Of a stretch of 64,000 nt of DNA, positions 34,860 through 44,483 are shown one piece after another (the first letter of the stretch is position 1; each line of letters begins with the position of its first letter). A program made the position numbers and the translations under genes. Below the pieces are notes generated by a model. The model was not told where the DNA came from. It ran no database searches and saw only the letters and a program-made list of their open reading frames with translations. Source of the DNA: Microbulbifer halophilus (GTDB lineage Bacteria; Pseudomonadota; Gammaproteobacteria; Pseudomonadales; Cellvibrionaceae). The DNA is taken from the NCBI RefSeq assembly GCF_026183675.1, contig NZ_JAPIVK010000001.1:62001-126000 (forward strand), given 5' to 3'.

Positions 34860-37760
34860 TTGAACACGCGGCACTGGGCCACACTATCGCTGGCGACGTT
34901 GATGACGTTCTCGGACGGGGCTTTCGCCAATTGTCCCGGGCCCGGTGTGCACCTGCCCGCCGGCAATCTCTCCCGCACCCTGATCTCCCTCGGCCGCCAG
35001 TGCAAAATCTCGGTGTTGGTGCGAGCCTCTACCGCAGACAACTACAAGCTCCCGGAGCAGACGATCGCCACAGAAAACGGCGAGTTCGAGCCCATTCTGC
35101 GCCAGCTCCTGCAGCGATCCCCCTTTACCTACGAGCGTGTGGGCCCCGGCGCCGTGGCCGTGATCGAAAAAGCCGACGAGCCGGAAAGCGAGCCGTTCGA
35201 CCACCGGGCGGCCCAAACCGAGGAAATCACCGTCACCGGCCGCGGCCTCACCGGCAGCCACCTGCGCCATCCACAACTGGACAGCTACGCCCCCATCGAC
35301 GTATTGGCCCAGCCGGAACTGGAAATCACCGGCGCCCAGACTGTGGCCGAACTGCTGAAATTCCTGCCAGCGGTATCCGGCAACTCCACCAGCACCTCCG
35401 TCAGTAACGGCGGCGACGGCACCGCCACCGTGACCCTGCGCGGCCTGCCCGCCAGCAACACCCTGGTGCTGATCAACGGCCGGCGCATCGTCAGCAACGG
35501 TTTCGGCGGCGAGGCCGCGGACCTGAACACCATCCCCCTGTCCGCGATCGACCGGATCGAAATCCTCAAGGACGGCGCCTCGGCGGTCTATGGTTCCGAC
35601 GCCATCGCCGGTGTGGTCAACATCATCCTGCGCCGCGACTTCGAGGGGCTTTCGGTCAACAGTTATTACGGCACCGCGGAACCCGGCGACCAGCGGACGG
35701 AGTCCTATCACCTGACCTGGGGCAAAAGCGGAGAGCGCGGCCACCTGATGCTCAGCCTCGCACACTACCGCCAGGGCGCCCTGATGAGCCGCGACCGCGG
35801 GCTCTCCGCGTCCGCCGACAACCGGGCGCGGGGCGGCACCGACCTGCGCTCGGCCGCTTCCCCCGGCGCCTTCATCGCCCTGGATGCCGACACCACGGTG
35901 ACCAACGACGGCGACGGCGGCTACCGCCCCTGGACCCAGGAGGACCGCTACAACTACAGCGAGTACACCACCGCCGTGGTGCCATCCGAGCGGCAGTCCG
36001 CCTACCTGGAGGGCAATATCGACCTGGGCGACAGCGCTTTGCTTTTCGTCGAGGCAATGGGCATCCGCACCCGCGCCGAGACCACGCTCGCCCCGACACC
36101 AGTGTTCACCCGCTTCGACAACGGCGACCTGACCATCGCCGCGGACCAGATCTACAACCCCTTCGGGCAGGAGATCACCGATGTGCGCAAGCGGGTGCTG
36201 GAACTGGGGCCGCGCGAACAGGACAACCGCACGGATACCTGGCGCCTGAACGCCGGCCTCAAGGGCCAGCGGGAAGACTGGCAGTGGGAGCTAGCGGCGG
36301 CGCTGCACTACACCCGGGCCTCGGAAAGCCTGAGCAACCTGATCGATCCCAACAGACTCTCCGCGGGCCTCAAGGGACCGGATCGCTGCAACGCGCGAGA
36401 CGACTGTGTCGCCGTGGACCTGCTGGGCCCCAGCGGCGGTGTCGACAGCGAACAACTCGAGTTCATGCGCGGCGAAAGCCTGGTGGACGGCAGCACCCGC
36501 ATGTTGTCACTGCTCTATGTGGCCGACGGCGTCCTCGGCAGCAACAGTGCCGGCGATGTACTCGGCGCCGCCGGTATCGAGTTCCGCCGGGAGTCCATCG
36601 ATTTCCGCTCCAACGACGCCCGGGGGCTGTCTTTTATCGGCGGTATTGCGGCCGGCTCGGCCGAGGGGCAACGTATGATCGGCGAGGCTTTTGCGGAGCT
36701 GTCCGTGCCGATGCTCACCGACGCCTTCTGGCTCGATGGCGCCGTGCGCTTCTCGAATTACAGCGACTTCGGCAGCACCATCAACCCTAAAGTCGCACTG
36801 CGCTGGCGCCCGACCCCCTCGCTGATGGTGCGCGCCAGCTACGCCACCGGCTTCAAGGCGCCGACGCTGGTCGACATGAACCAGACCGGTTACCAGAGCC
36901 AGGAATTCCTGATCGATCCCTGCACCGGCAACGGCGCCGATACCCTGCCCGGCTGTCACGGCCGGGCCGACGGCGCGCGCATCCAGTACCTGACGGAGTT
37001 CGGCGGCAACCCGGAGCTGCAGCCGGAGACCTCCGACAACCGCTCCCTGGGACTGGTGTGGACGCCGAAACAACTGAGCGATTTCAGCGCTTCACTGGAT
37101 CTTTTCGATATCCGCCAGAACGACGTGATCGACACCAGCCCCCAGTACCTGATCGACAGGAACGCCCACACCGGCCTGTTTACCGACCGTGTCCTGCGGG
37201 ACGCCCGCGGCGATATCACCAGAATTCGAGCCACGCGACTGAACATCGGTGCGCGGGAAGTCCGCGGGCTCGATCTCGCGCTGCGTTATGAACACACTTC
37301 CGAACAACTCGGCCAGCTGCGCTGGTCGCTCAACGCCAGCCATATGCAGCGCTACCTGAACCAGGCGGCGCCCGGCTCTCCCACCGAGGACCTCGCCGGC
37401 ACCTTCATCGACCCCGCCAGCGGTGGTGCCGGATCCCTGCCGCGCTGGAAAGCCAACACCGGGCTCTACTGGCAAAAGGGGCGCTGGGAAGGCGGCTATA
37501 CCATCCATTACGTCAACGCTCTGGAGGAATCCTTTACCCGCAACGAAACCCGCATCACCCGAGAGATAGACAGCTGGACCAGCCACGACTTCCAGGTGGC
37601 CTACGCCCTGCCCTTCGGCCTGCGCTTTGCCGTCGGTATCGACAACCTGCTGGACGAAGCGCCCCCCTTCGCCGCCACCGCCTTCAACGACAACTACGAC
37701 GGCCGCACCTACGACCTCAGCGGTCGCTACTGGTACACCACCCTCTCCTACAATCTCTGA
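34860..37760 (+). CDS. TonB-dependent transducer receptor with STN domain
   Basis: This 966-residue outer-membrane receptor starts at TTG 34860, the only start giving a complete signal peptide (ATLSLATLMTFSDGAFA). Residues about 28-105 form the STN signalling domain (LPAGNLSRTLISLGRQ, FEPILRQLLQRSPFTYE). A TonB-box-like EEITVTGR at ~122, a plug domain (about 140-260, VTLRGLPASNTLVLINGRR, LKDGASAVYGSDAIAGVVNI) and a 22-strand barrel follow. The STN domain with the upstream FecR and ECF genes makes this a ligand-sensing receptor of the FecA/FpvA design. The plug type, with long NGRR/YGSDA motifs, is that of the large receptors common in Cellvibrionales and Xanthomonadales for glycans or iron chelates; the substrate is unknown. 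Confidence 0.93.
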   Translation: MNTRHWATLSLATLMTFSDGAFANCPGPGVHLPAGNLSRTLISLGRQCKISVLVRASTADNYKLPEQTIATENGEFEPILRQLLQRSPFTYERVGPGAVAVIEKADEPESEPFDHRAAQTEEITVTGRGLTGSHLRHPQLDSYAPIDVLAQPELEITGAQTVAELLKFLPAVSGNSTSTSVSNGGDGTATVTLRGLPASNTLVLINGRRIVSNGFGGEAADLNTIPLSAIDRIEILKDGASAVYGSDAIAGVVNIILRRDFEGLSVNSYYGTAEPGDQRTESYHLTWGKSGERGHLMLSLAHYRQGALMSRDRGLSASADNRARGGTDLRSAASPGAFIALDADTTVTNDGDGGYRPWTQEDRYNYSEYTTAVVPSERQSAYLEGNIDLGDSALLFVEAMGIRTRAETTLAPTPVFTRFDNGDLTIAADQIYNPFGQEITDVRKRVLELGPREQDNRTDTWRLNAGLKGQREDWQWELAAALHYTRASESLSNLIDPNRLSAGLKGPDRCNARDDCVAVDLLGPSGGVDSEQLEFMRGESLVDGSTRMLSLLYVADGVLGSNSAGDVLGAAGIEFRRESIDFRSNDARGLSFIGGIAAGSAEGQRMIGEAFAELSVPMLTDAFWLDGAVRFSNYSDFGSTINPKVALRWRPTPSLMVRASYATGFKAPTLVDMNQTGYQSQEFLIDPCTGNGADTLPGCHGRADGARIQYLTEFGGNPELQPETSDNRSLGLVWTPKQLSDFSASLDLFDIRQNDVIDTSPQYLIDRNAHTGLFTDRVLRDARGDITRIRATRLNIGAREVRGLDLALRYEHTSEQLGQLRWSLNASHMQRYLNQAAPGSPTEDLAGTFIDPASGGAGSLPRWKANTGLYWQKGRWEGGYTIHYVNALEESFTRNETRITREIDSWTSHDFQVAYALPFGLRFAVGIDNLLDEAPPFAATAFNDNYDGRTYDLSGRYWYTTLSYNL

Positions 37761-37976
37761 AGCCCCACCTGGCCCCACGAACTCCGCCAAGTACGATTAC
37801 CTGACACCGAAACAGTCGGCAACAAATGCCAAAGGCGTCCGAATGCTCGGCGAATCCTTTCCATGCGGAAAAAATGTTCTAGTGTTCTAGCAAGCCTCTG
37901 TTGATAGATGTTTGCAGTTGTCAAGGAGGGCACTGCCATATTCGGCGTTTAGAACCGGTATCAGGAGAGGTATACC

Positions 37977-40751
37977 ATGGACAGATCCCGTCTATCCCGG
38001 GCAATCAAGGGCACAATCGCAGCCACGGCCTTATCCACCAGTTTTGCCACCTTGTCGTTTGCTCAGGAAGTGGTGGAAGAAGTTGTCGTCACTGGTACGC
38101 GTATCCAGCGCGCAACGGACGCCACCAGTGCCACTCCGATCAGCGTATTTGATGCCGCGCAACTACAGGAATCCGGTCAGACAACTCTGGAGGATTTCCT
38201 GCAGGACATCCCGTCCATGACAGGCGGGCAACTAGGCTCCTCGGTCAACAATGGCAACCCCGGCCTGGCCACCGTCTCCCTGCGCGGCCTGGGCTCCTCA
38301 CGCACCTTGATACTGCTGAACGGCCGCCGCCTCCCGTCCGCGGGGACCGCCACCGGCACCGTGGACCTGAACATGATCCCCACCTCGGCCATCGAGCGGA
38401 TGGAAATCCTGCGCGACGGTGCTTCCACCATCTACGGCTCCGACGCGATTGCCGGCGTGGTCAATATCATCACCCGGAAAAGCTTCGAGGGCGCAGAGAT
38501 CTATGCCAGTGCCGGCACCTCCCAGGAAGGAGACGGACAGGAGTACTCGGCCGCCTGGACCTTCGGCGCCAGTTCCGCCGAAGACGATGGCCACGTCATG
38601 TTCAACATGCAGTACTCCCGCCGCCAGGATATCTTCCAGGGCGACCGCGATTTCTCCGACTGCCCCCTGTTCGAGTCCGGCGACCAGGTGCTCTGCGGCG
38701 GCAGCGGCACCACATCGCCGGCGCAATATTTCAGCGCGCTGGATCCGGCCAGCTTCGAGGGCGGCCGCATTCTCGATCCCGATACAGGGCCGCGCGCCTT
38801 CGACTCGACCATTGACGGCTTCAACTTTGCGGAGGTGAGCTACCTGATCACGCCGCAGGAAGTGGTTTCCTCCTACGGCTACGGGGAACAGGAACTGTGG
38901 AACTGGGAGGATTTCACTACCTTCGAGGCCTTCGGCGAGTTTCTCTTTACCAACCGCCAGTCCGATCAGTTGCTGGCCCCCGAGGGCACCTTCTTCCAGC
39001 CCGTGGTGCCAGCCACGAACCCGGGCAACCCCCAGGGCGAGGATGTGATCATCCTGCGCCGCCTGACGGAAACCGGCGGCCGTTCCTTCAGCCAGGACGT
39101 GAACACCTGGCACGGCGTGGTCGGCTTCAAGGGTGAATTCTGCAACCACTGGACCTGGGATCTGTCCTACAACTACAACCGCTGGGTCGATACCCAGATC
39201 GATCGGGGGCGCTCCAACCCGGGTCGTTTCCAGACCCTGCTGGACCCGGATGCCTGCGCCGACGATCCGGAATGTGCCGCCGCTGTCGGCGGAGCCGGTG
39301 CCTGGGACCCCTTCCGCGAAAATACCCTGACCCAGGCCATGCAGGACTATGCACTGGTGGTCAACTCGCCAGTGGAAAAGGAAAAGCTCAGCAGCCTTCA
39401 GGCCAACGTGGTCGGCGACTTCGGTGACTTCGCACTGGCCAGCGAGCCCTTCCAGTGGGCCGCCGGCTACGAGCACCGCAAGGAGCGGGCCGAAGTGACC
39501 GCAGACGGCGCCGCCTCTCTCGGCCAGATCTACTTCGTCAGCGGCCAGGACTGGGGCGGTAAATACGAGGTGGACGAATTCTACGGTGAGCTTCGCGCCC
39601 CCCTGATGGACGGCCGTCCCTGGGTCGACCTGTTGGCACTGGAGGCATCATTCCGTTACTCCGACTATGACACCATCGGTGACGACACCACTTTCGGCGT
39701 GGTACTGGAATACGCCCCGATGGAGCATCTGCGCTTCCGGGGCACCTATTCCGAAGGTTTCCGCGCACCTGGCATCGACGACCTGTTTCTGCCGCCCACC
39801 CAGTCGGCGGAAACCTATACGGACCCCTGCGCCAACTACGGATCCAGCAGCAACCCCGTCCTTCGCGCCAACTGCGCCGCCGATGGCCTGCCCACGGATT
39901 TTGAACTGGGCAACTCCCAGGCGACCGGCCTCTTCGGTGGTAATGAGGACCTCAAGGCCGAAGAATCGGAGAGCTGGACACTGGGTATCGTCTGGACACC
40001 AACCTTTATAGAGGACCTGAGCTTCAGCCTCGACTACTTCGACATTACCGTTGACGATGCCATCGGCACTTTCACCACCAACACCATTGTCGACAATTGC
40101 TATACCAGCGAAGGCTTCAGCTCACCGGCTTGCGACCTGATCACTGGTCCCGGCGCAGTGGGCCTGTCGCCGAGTCCCACCAGCCCGCGCCGCGCCGCCG
40201 ACAACTCAATTTCCGGTCAAATTTTAACCACCCAGAATATCTCAACCTTCGAGACCTCCGGTTTCGACCTCGGGGCCGATTACAGTATGGAAGCGGGCCC
40301 CGGCTACTTTACCTTTAACGCCACGGCCACCTACCTGAAGGAGTACAATTTCCAGGCCAGCGAATTCGAGCCCGAGGTCGACCTCGCCGGCTTCTACGGC
40401 GCCGATCCGGTAACAACGCGGATCGCGGCCTTCCCCGAATGGAAGCTGCTTACAAACTTCGGTTATGAGTATGACTGCTGGGACGCCAATGTCACCGTAC
40501 GTATGGAGGGGGAAGTGGACGATATCGCCCCGCGCGAGAACGACCTGATGACCCATGTGGACAACAAGTGGTATACCGACTTCAACTTCAACTACTACCG
40601 CTGGGAAGACATCACCCTGACGGGCGGCATCCGCAACGTCTGGAACCAGCAACCCCCCTATGTCACCAACTACGATGACATGAACACCCTGCCACTGAAC
40701 TACGACACCGTGGGTCGGTTCTTCTACGGCAGCGTTACCTTCAAGTTCTGA
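37977..40751 (+). CDS. TonB-dependent receptor 2
   Basis: This 924-residue receptor starts at ATG 37977 with AGGAGAGG upstream. The signal peptide (about 1-29, ATLSFA) is followed by the TonB box VEEVVVTGTRIQR. The plug (VSLRGLGSSRTLILLNGRRLP, ILRDGASTIYGSDAIAGVVNII) and a barrel ending in FYGSVTFKF, with C-terminal Phe as expected, complete it. There is no STN domain, so it transports without sigma signalling of its own. It lies 216 bp after receptor 1 in the same direction. Cys pairs in extracellular loops (SDCPLFESGDQVLCGG; NCYTSEGFSSPACDL) are shared in pattern with receptor 3, indicating a common origin. Substrate unknown. Confidence 0.92.
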   Translation: MDRSRLSRAIKGTIAATALSTSFATLSFAQEVVEEVVVTGTRIQRATDATSATPISVFDAAQLQESGQTTLEDFLQDIPSMTGGQLGSSVNNGNPGLATVSLRGLGSSRTLILLNGRRLPSAGTATGTVDLNMIPTSAIERMEILRDGASTIYGSDAIAGVVNIITRKSFEGAEIYASAGTSQEGDGQEYSAAWTFGASSAEDDGHVMFNMQYSRRQDIFQGDRDFSDCPLFESGDQVLCGGSGTTSPAQYFSALDPASFEGGRILDPDTGPRAFDSTIDGFNFAEVSYLITPQEVVSSYGYGEQELWNWEDFTTFEAFGEFLFTNRQSDQLLAPEGTFFQPVVPATNPGNPQGEDVIILRRLTETGGRSFSQDVNTWHGVVGFKGEFCNHWTWDLSYNYNRWVDTQIDRGRSNPGRFQTLLDPDACADDPECAAAVGGAGAWDPFRENTLTQAMQDYALVVNSPVEKEKLSSLQANVVGDFGDFALASEPFQWAAGYEHRKERAEVTADGAASLGQIYFVSGQDWGGKYEVDEFYGELRAPLMDGRPWVDLLALEASFRYSDYDTIGDDTTFGVVLEYAPMEHLRFRGTYSEGFRAPGIDDLFLPPTQSAETYTDPCANYGSSSNPVLRANCAADGLPTDFELGNSQATGLFGGNEDLKAEESESWTLGIVWTPTFIEDLSFSLDYFDITVDDAIGTFTTNTIVDNCYTSEGFSSPACDLITGPGAVGLSPSPTSPRRAADNSISGQILTTQNISTFETSGFDLGADYSMEAGPGYFTFNATATYLKEYNFQASEFEPEVDLAGFYGADPVTTRIAAFPEWKLLTNFGYEYDCWDANVTVRMEGEVDDIAPRENDLMTHVDNKWYTDFNFNYYRWEDITLTGGIRNVWNQQPPYVTNYDDMNTLPLNYDTVGRFFYGSVTFKF

Positions 40752-40940
40752 CCCCGCTTCGCCCCGCCCGCCGTGGGCGGGGTGCTCTTCATATCTTCTA
40801 CCCCCCTCTTCCCGGGCCCGTGTAATGGCCTGCAATCAGATCCCCCTCCCCGATTCGCGACAAAATGGTACAGTCTGCAACACCGGAGAAATCGGATAGT
40901 TCCGGTATAAAAACATCAACTATATACAGGGAGTAAAATA

Positions 40941-41234
40941 ATGAAATTTATTCGACTCTACATCGCCGCGCTTTTCACAGCCCTCTGCCTCCTCTGCAAC
41001 CCGGTGTTCGCCGATACCGAAGAGGCCCGGGAAATGGCTGTCGCCGTCAACATCAACACCGCCTCAGCCACGGAGCTGGCAGAGAAACTGGACGGTGTCG
41101 GCGAAAGCAGGGCGGGGCTCATCATTGAGTTCCGCGAGGAACAGGGCCCCTTCACCTCGACTGAGCAGCTGATGGAAATCAAGGGCATCGGCACCGCCAC
41201 GCTGGAGAAGAATCGCGACAAGATCCAGCTCTGA
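40941..41234 (+). CDS. Secreted ComEA-like helix-hairpin-helix protein
   Basis: This 97-residue protein has a signal peptide (LYIAALFTALCLLCNPVFA) and a ComEA-type tandem HhH DNA-binding domain: VNINTASATELAEKLDGVGES, then FTSTEQLMEIKGIGTATLEK. ComEA-like proteins bind double-stranded DNA in the periplasm for natural uptake. This short form without a membrane anchor is common in gammaproteobacteria. CAGGGAG precedes the ATG. It stands alone between two TonB receptor genes, with no other competence genes in the window. A strong hairpin follows the stop codon. Confidence 0.9.
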   Translation: MKFIRLYIAALFTALCLLCNPVFADTEEAREMAVAVNINTASATELAEKLDGVGESRAGLIIEFREEQGPFTSTEQLMEIKGIGTATLEKNRDKIQL

Positions 41235-41676
41235 GCCGGGGCCTGAGAGAGCCTGCCCCGATCAAGGCCGGGGCAGGCTCCCCTCGCGATACAGGGACAC
41301 TCCCTGTCGCGGACCGGCTCCCCAGAGATCGCCAGCAGAACCAACTCCCACCAATACCAGCACGCCTGCAATCCTCCCTTCCCCGGCCAACTCCTGGCTT
41401 TCGGCAAAAATCGCCCTTCGCGACACTCGACCCCAGCCGGGTCTCGGGTCATCTCCCGCTATCCTGCAACAAACTGTCTATTTTTCAATCAACCATAGCT
41501 CCCAAACCTGCCATTAGGAATTTACGGAAAAAAAATACGAATTTTATTGAGGAACCTCTCCGCTCAACCGTTATTAGAGGTGTTGGGAATGAAGCGGCCG
41601 CTTGGGGGTAGCCGCTTCCGATCATCGCCATTCAAGGCAAAAGACTATAAATCCAACGATCAAGAGAGGATTTACA
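41235..41676. other. Long intergenic region with two hairpins upstream of receptor 3
   Basis: A perfect 11-bp stem (GAGCCTGCCCC / GGGGCAGGCTC, 41249-41280) is followed at 41285-41312 by a second (CGCGATACAGGGA / TCCCTGTCGCG). Neither has a T-run; they may protect or weakly terminate the ComEA-like transcript. The 3' part (41480-41676) is AT-rich, as expected for the promoter of receptor 3. No credible gene is seen. Confidence 0.55.
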
Positions 41677-44403
41677 ATGAAAAAGAACCTCCTGTCCGTA
41701 GCTGTGAAAGGGGCCATTGGCCTGACCGCAGCCGCAGTAATGGTTCCTGCCACACCGGCCTTTGCACAAGAGGATGCGACTCTGGTGGAAGAGGTTGTGG
41801 TTACGGGTTCGCGTATCAGGCGTACCGACCTTGAGAGCACCAGCCCTGTATCTATCGTTAGCGCTGAGGATATGAAAGTTCAGGGTATCGTGAACGTTGC
41901 CGACGCTCTGCAACAGCTGACCGCCCAGAACGGTGGCCTGACGTCTGCCGTAAACAACGGCGGTGGTGGTAAATCAACCGTCAACCTGCGCGGTATGGGA
42001 TCCCAACGTACCCTGGTACTGCTGAACGGCCGTCGCGTAACACCGTCCGGCATCGGCGCCAATGCCACTGTCGACCTGAACACTGTTCCGGTTGCCATCA
42101 TTGAACGCATCGAAGTACTAAAGGACGGCGCCTCTGCTGTTTACGGCTCCGACGCAATTGCCGGTGTTGTCAACATCATCACCAAGAAAAACTTCGAAGG
42201 CTTCCAGATCGACATGCAAGGTGGTCAGTCTTTCGAGTCCGATGGGAATGAGACCTCCGTCGACATCACCTTCGGTCATAGTTCCGACCGCGGCAACATC
42301 ACAACCAGCCTCGGTTTCTACGAGCGCGGCTCTGTCATGCAAGGCGACCGTGAGTTCTCCGAGTGCCCACTCACGGATGATGCAGATGGTACAGGCGTAT
42401 ACTGCGCAGGCTCTACCAATACCATCGGCGGCAATCTGTACGGAACCCCTGCACCAGTTCCAGACGGCTGGGTTCAAATGGAAGCCCCGGGCAGCGGTGG
42501 TTATCACGCACTTACCAACGACGATCGGTATAACTACGCGGCCCGCTCCTTCAATTCCACCCCGGCCAAGCGCTATAACCTGAACGTCAACGGTAACTAC
42601 CAATTGACCGATACTCTGGAGTACTTTTTCGAAGGCTCCTATAACAAGCGCTTGTCCACTCAGCAGATGGCCCCTCAGCCCATCAACTACACCCTGAATA
42701 ACTGGCGTATTCCGCTGGATCCGGACGTGTATCCGTTCATCGGGGACTACGACTTCGCGGACCCCGAAGATGGTGAAGATAGCGGCAACGTGGCTCTGCC
42801 CCTGCGTCGTATGACCGAAGTGGGCGACCGCATATACGAGCAGGCTATCGACACCGTACGTCTGTCCACCGGCTTCAGCGGCGAGGTCGGCGAGTTCTAC
42901 TGGGATGCAGCTTTAACCTATGGCCGCTCCGATGCCCTGGATCGTTCCCGCAACTACATCAACATGGACCGCGTCGTTAAGTCAGTCACCGACAACTGCA
43001 CTGACGGTGACGAGTCGACCCCTTGTGTAAACTACTTGGGCGAAGGCGCGCTGACTCCCGCAGACGTCGAGTACATCAAGTACGACGATCAGGCGACTGG
43101 TTACTCCCAGCAACTGGTGACTGAGTTCAACATCAGTGGCGACCTGTTCGAGCTACCGGCTGGAGTGGTTGGCTTCGCAGCAGGCACCTCCTTCCGCGAA
43201 GAGAAAGGCGCCTACCAGCCGGACGCTCTGACGGTCGCGGGTCTTGGTTCCGGTAACGCGACCAGCCCGACATCTGGCGGCTACGACGTAACCGAGGTTT
43301 ACACCGAATTCAGTGTCCCGGTATTTTCCGATACCGCTGTTGGTGACCTGACCGCCGATCTGGCCGCTCGCGGCTTCGACTACAGCACTTTCGGCTCTGA
43401 CAGTACCTGGAAAGCGGGCCTTAGCTGGCAAATCAACGACATGTTGAAACTGCGCTCAGTGTCCTCTACCGCGTTCCGTGCGCCGAATATCGGCGAACTG
43501 TACGGCGGCCAGAGTTCCAGCTATGAGAACTTCACCGATCCGTGTAACGATTGGGATGCTCCCGACAGCGATGCCCCGGCTCGTTGTGCCGACGAAGTTC
43601 CGACAGGCTTTTCTCAGGCGAATGACCAAATGCGCGCTCTTGTTGGCGGCAACCCGGACCTGATGCCCGAGACTGCGGATACCTTCACCTTCGGGGTAGT
43701 TGCTGAACCGCTGGATGGCCTGTCCGTCACCCTTGATTACTTCAAAACCGAAATCGACAACGCCATCGATTCGGTGGAAGTAAACACCATCGTTCAGCAA
43801 TGCTACACCGTCGGTGGGGTTTGGTGTGATTCTGTACAACGGGATGCCACCAACAATATCGAAGGTGTTGAGGCCCTGGATGACAACCTGGCGACCATGA
43901 ATATCGATGGTGTGGACGCTGCGGTCGACTATAACTTCGACGCTGCTGGCCTGAGCTGGCGTGCTCACTGGGAAACCACTCAGTACCTGACGTGGGATTA
44001 CCAGCCCTTCGAAGGTGCTGACTTCATCGATGATATCGGCGTAGGCTATGCCAGCGGTGGCTCCCTGCCGGAGTGGAAACATAAACTGGCTATGTCCGTT
44101 GCTGGCGATCGCTGGACTGCGGCCTACGATATGAGCTACATCGGTGAGCTGACCACCGCTTCCGTGGCGCAAGATGGCCAGGATCCCTCCGAGATCGATG
44201 GTGCTTATGTAGATGGCATCTTCTACCACAACGCTTCGTTCTCCTATAACCTGACTGACGCCCTGACGCTGTCAGGCGGTGTGAAGAACCTGCTGGACGA
44301 AGAGCCGCCCTACTACTACGACAACCAAGACGCCAATACAGACCAGTATCTGTATGACGCCGTGGGCCGTCGCTGGTACATGGGCGCTACCATGAGCTTC
44401 TAA
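41677..44403 (+). CDS. TonB-dependent receptor 3
   Basis: This 908-residue receptor starts at ATG 41677 (GAGAGGAT upstream). The signal peptide ends ATPAFA, the TonB box is VEEVVVTGSRIRR, and the plug has VNLRGMGSQRTLVLLNGRRVTP and VLKDGASAVYGSDAIAGVVNII. The barrel ends RRWYMGATMSF with the terminal Phe. Loop Cys pairs (SECPLTDDADGTGVYCAG; QQCYTVGGVWCDS) match receptor 2. Codon use is richer in GGT, CGT and GCT than in receptors 1 and 2, a sign of high expression. A strong terminator follows, then a TPR/oxygenase gene. Substrate unknown. Confidence 0.92.
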   Translation: MKKNLLSVAVKGAIGLTAAAVMVPATPAFAQEDATLVEEVVVTGSRIRRTDLESTSPVSIVSAEDMKVQGIVNVADALQQLTAQNGGLTSAVNNGGGGKSTVNLRGMGSQRTLVLLNGRRVTPSGIGANATVDLNTVPVAIIERIEVLKDGASAVYGSDAIAGVVNIITKKNFEGFQIDMQGGQSFESDGNETSVDITFGHSSDRGNITTSLGFYERGSVMQGDREFSECPLTDDADGTGVYCAGSTNTIGGNLYGTPAPVPDGWVQMEAPGSGGYHALTNDDRYNYAARSFNSTPAKRYNLNVNGNYQLTDTLEYFFEGSYNKRLSTQQMAPQPINYTLNNWRIPLDPDVYPFIGDYDFADPEDGEDSGNVALPLRRMTEVGDRIYEQAIDTVRLSTGFSGEVGEFYWDAALTYGRSDALDRSRNYINMDRVVKSVTDNCTDGDESTPCVNYLGEGALTPADVEYIKYDDQATGYSQQLVTEFNISGDLFELPAGVVGFAAGTSFREEKGAYQPDALTVAGLGSGNATSPTSGGYDVTEVYTEFSVPVFSDTAVGDLTADLAARGFDYSTFGSDSTWKAGLSWQINDMLKLRSVSSTAFRAPNIGELYGGQSSSYENFTDPCNDWDAPDSDAPARCADEVPTGFSQANDQMRALVGGNPDLMPETADTFTFGVVAEPLDGLSVTLDYFKTEIDNAIDSVEVNTIVQQCYTVGGVWCDSVQRDATNNIEGVEALDDNLATMNIDGVDAAVDYNFDAAGLSWRAHWETTQYLTWDYQPFEGADFIDDIGVGYASGGSLPEWKHKLAMSVAGDRWTAAYDMSYIGELTTASVAQDGQDPSEIDGAYVDGIFYHNASFSYNLTDALTLSGGVKNLLDEEPPYYYDNQDANTDQYLYDAVGRRWYMGATMSF

Positions 44404-44425
44404 GCTTGACTTAGGGCAGCTCATT

Positions 44426-44456
44426 AAAACGGCCAGCATCTGCTGGCCGTTTTTTT
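44426..44456 (+). terminator. Rho-independent terminator of receptor 3
   Basis: The stem AACGGCCAGCA / TGCTGGCCGTT with a 2-base loop is followed by a run of T residues, starting 22 bp after the stop codon. Confidence 0.92.
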
Positions 44457-44483
44457 AGGTATCACAAAAGTGGAGTCATCAAA

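Noticed and set aside
40941-41234. Competence locus
   Set aside because: The ComEA-like protein stands alone, with no comEC, pilin or DNA-processing genes nearby.
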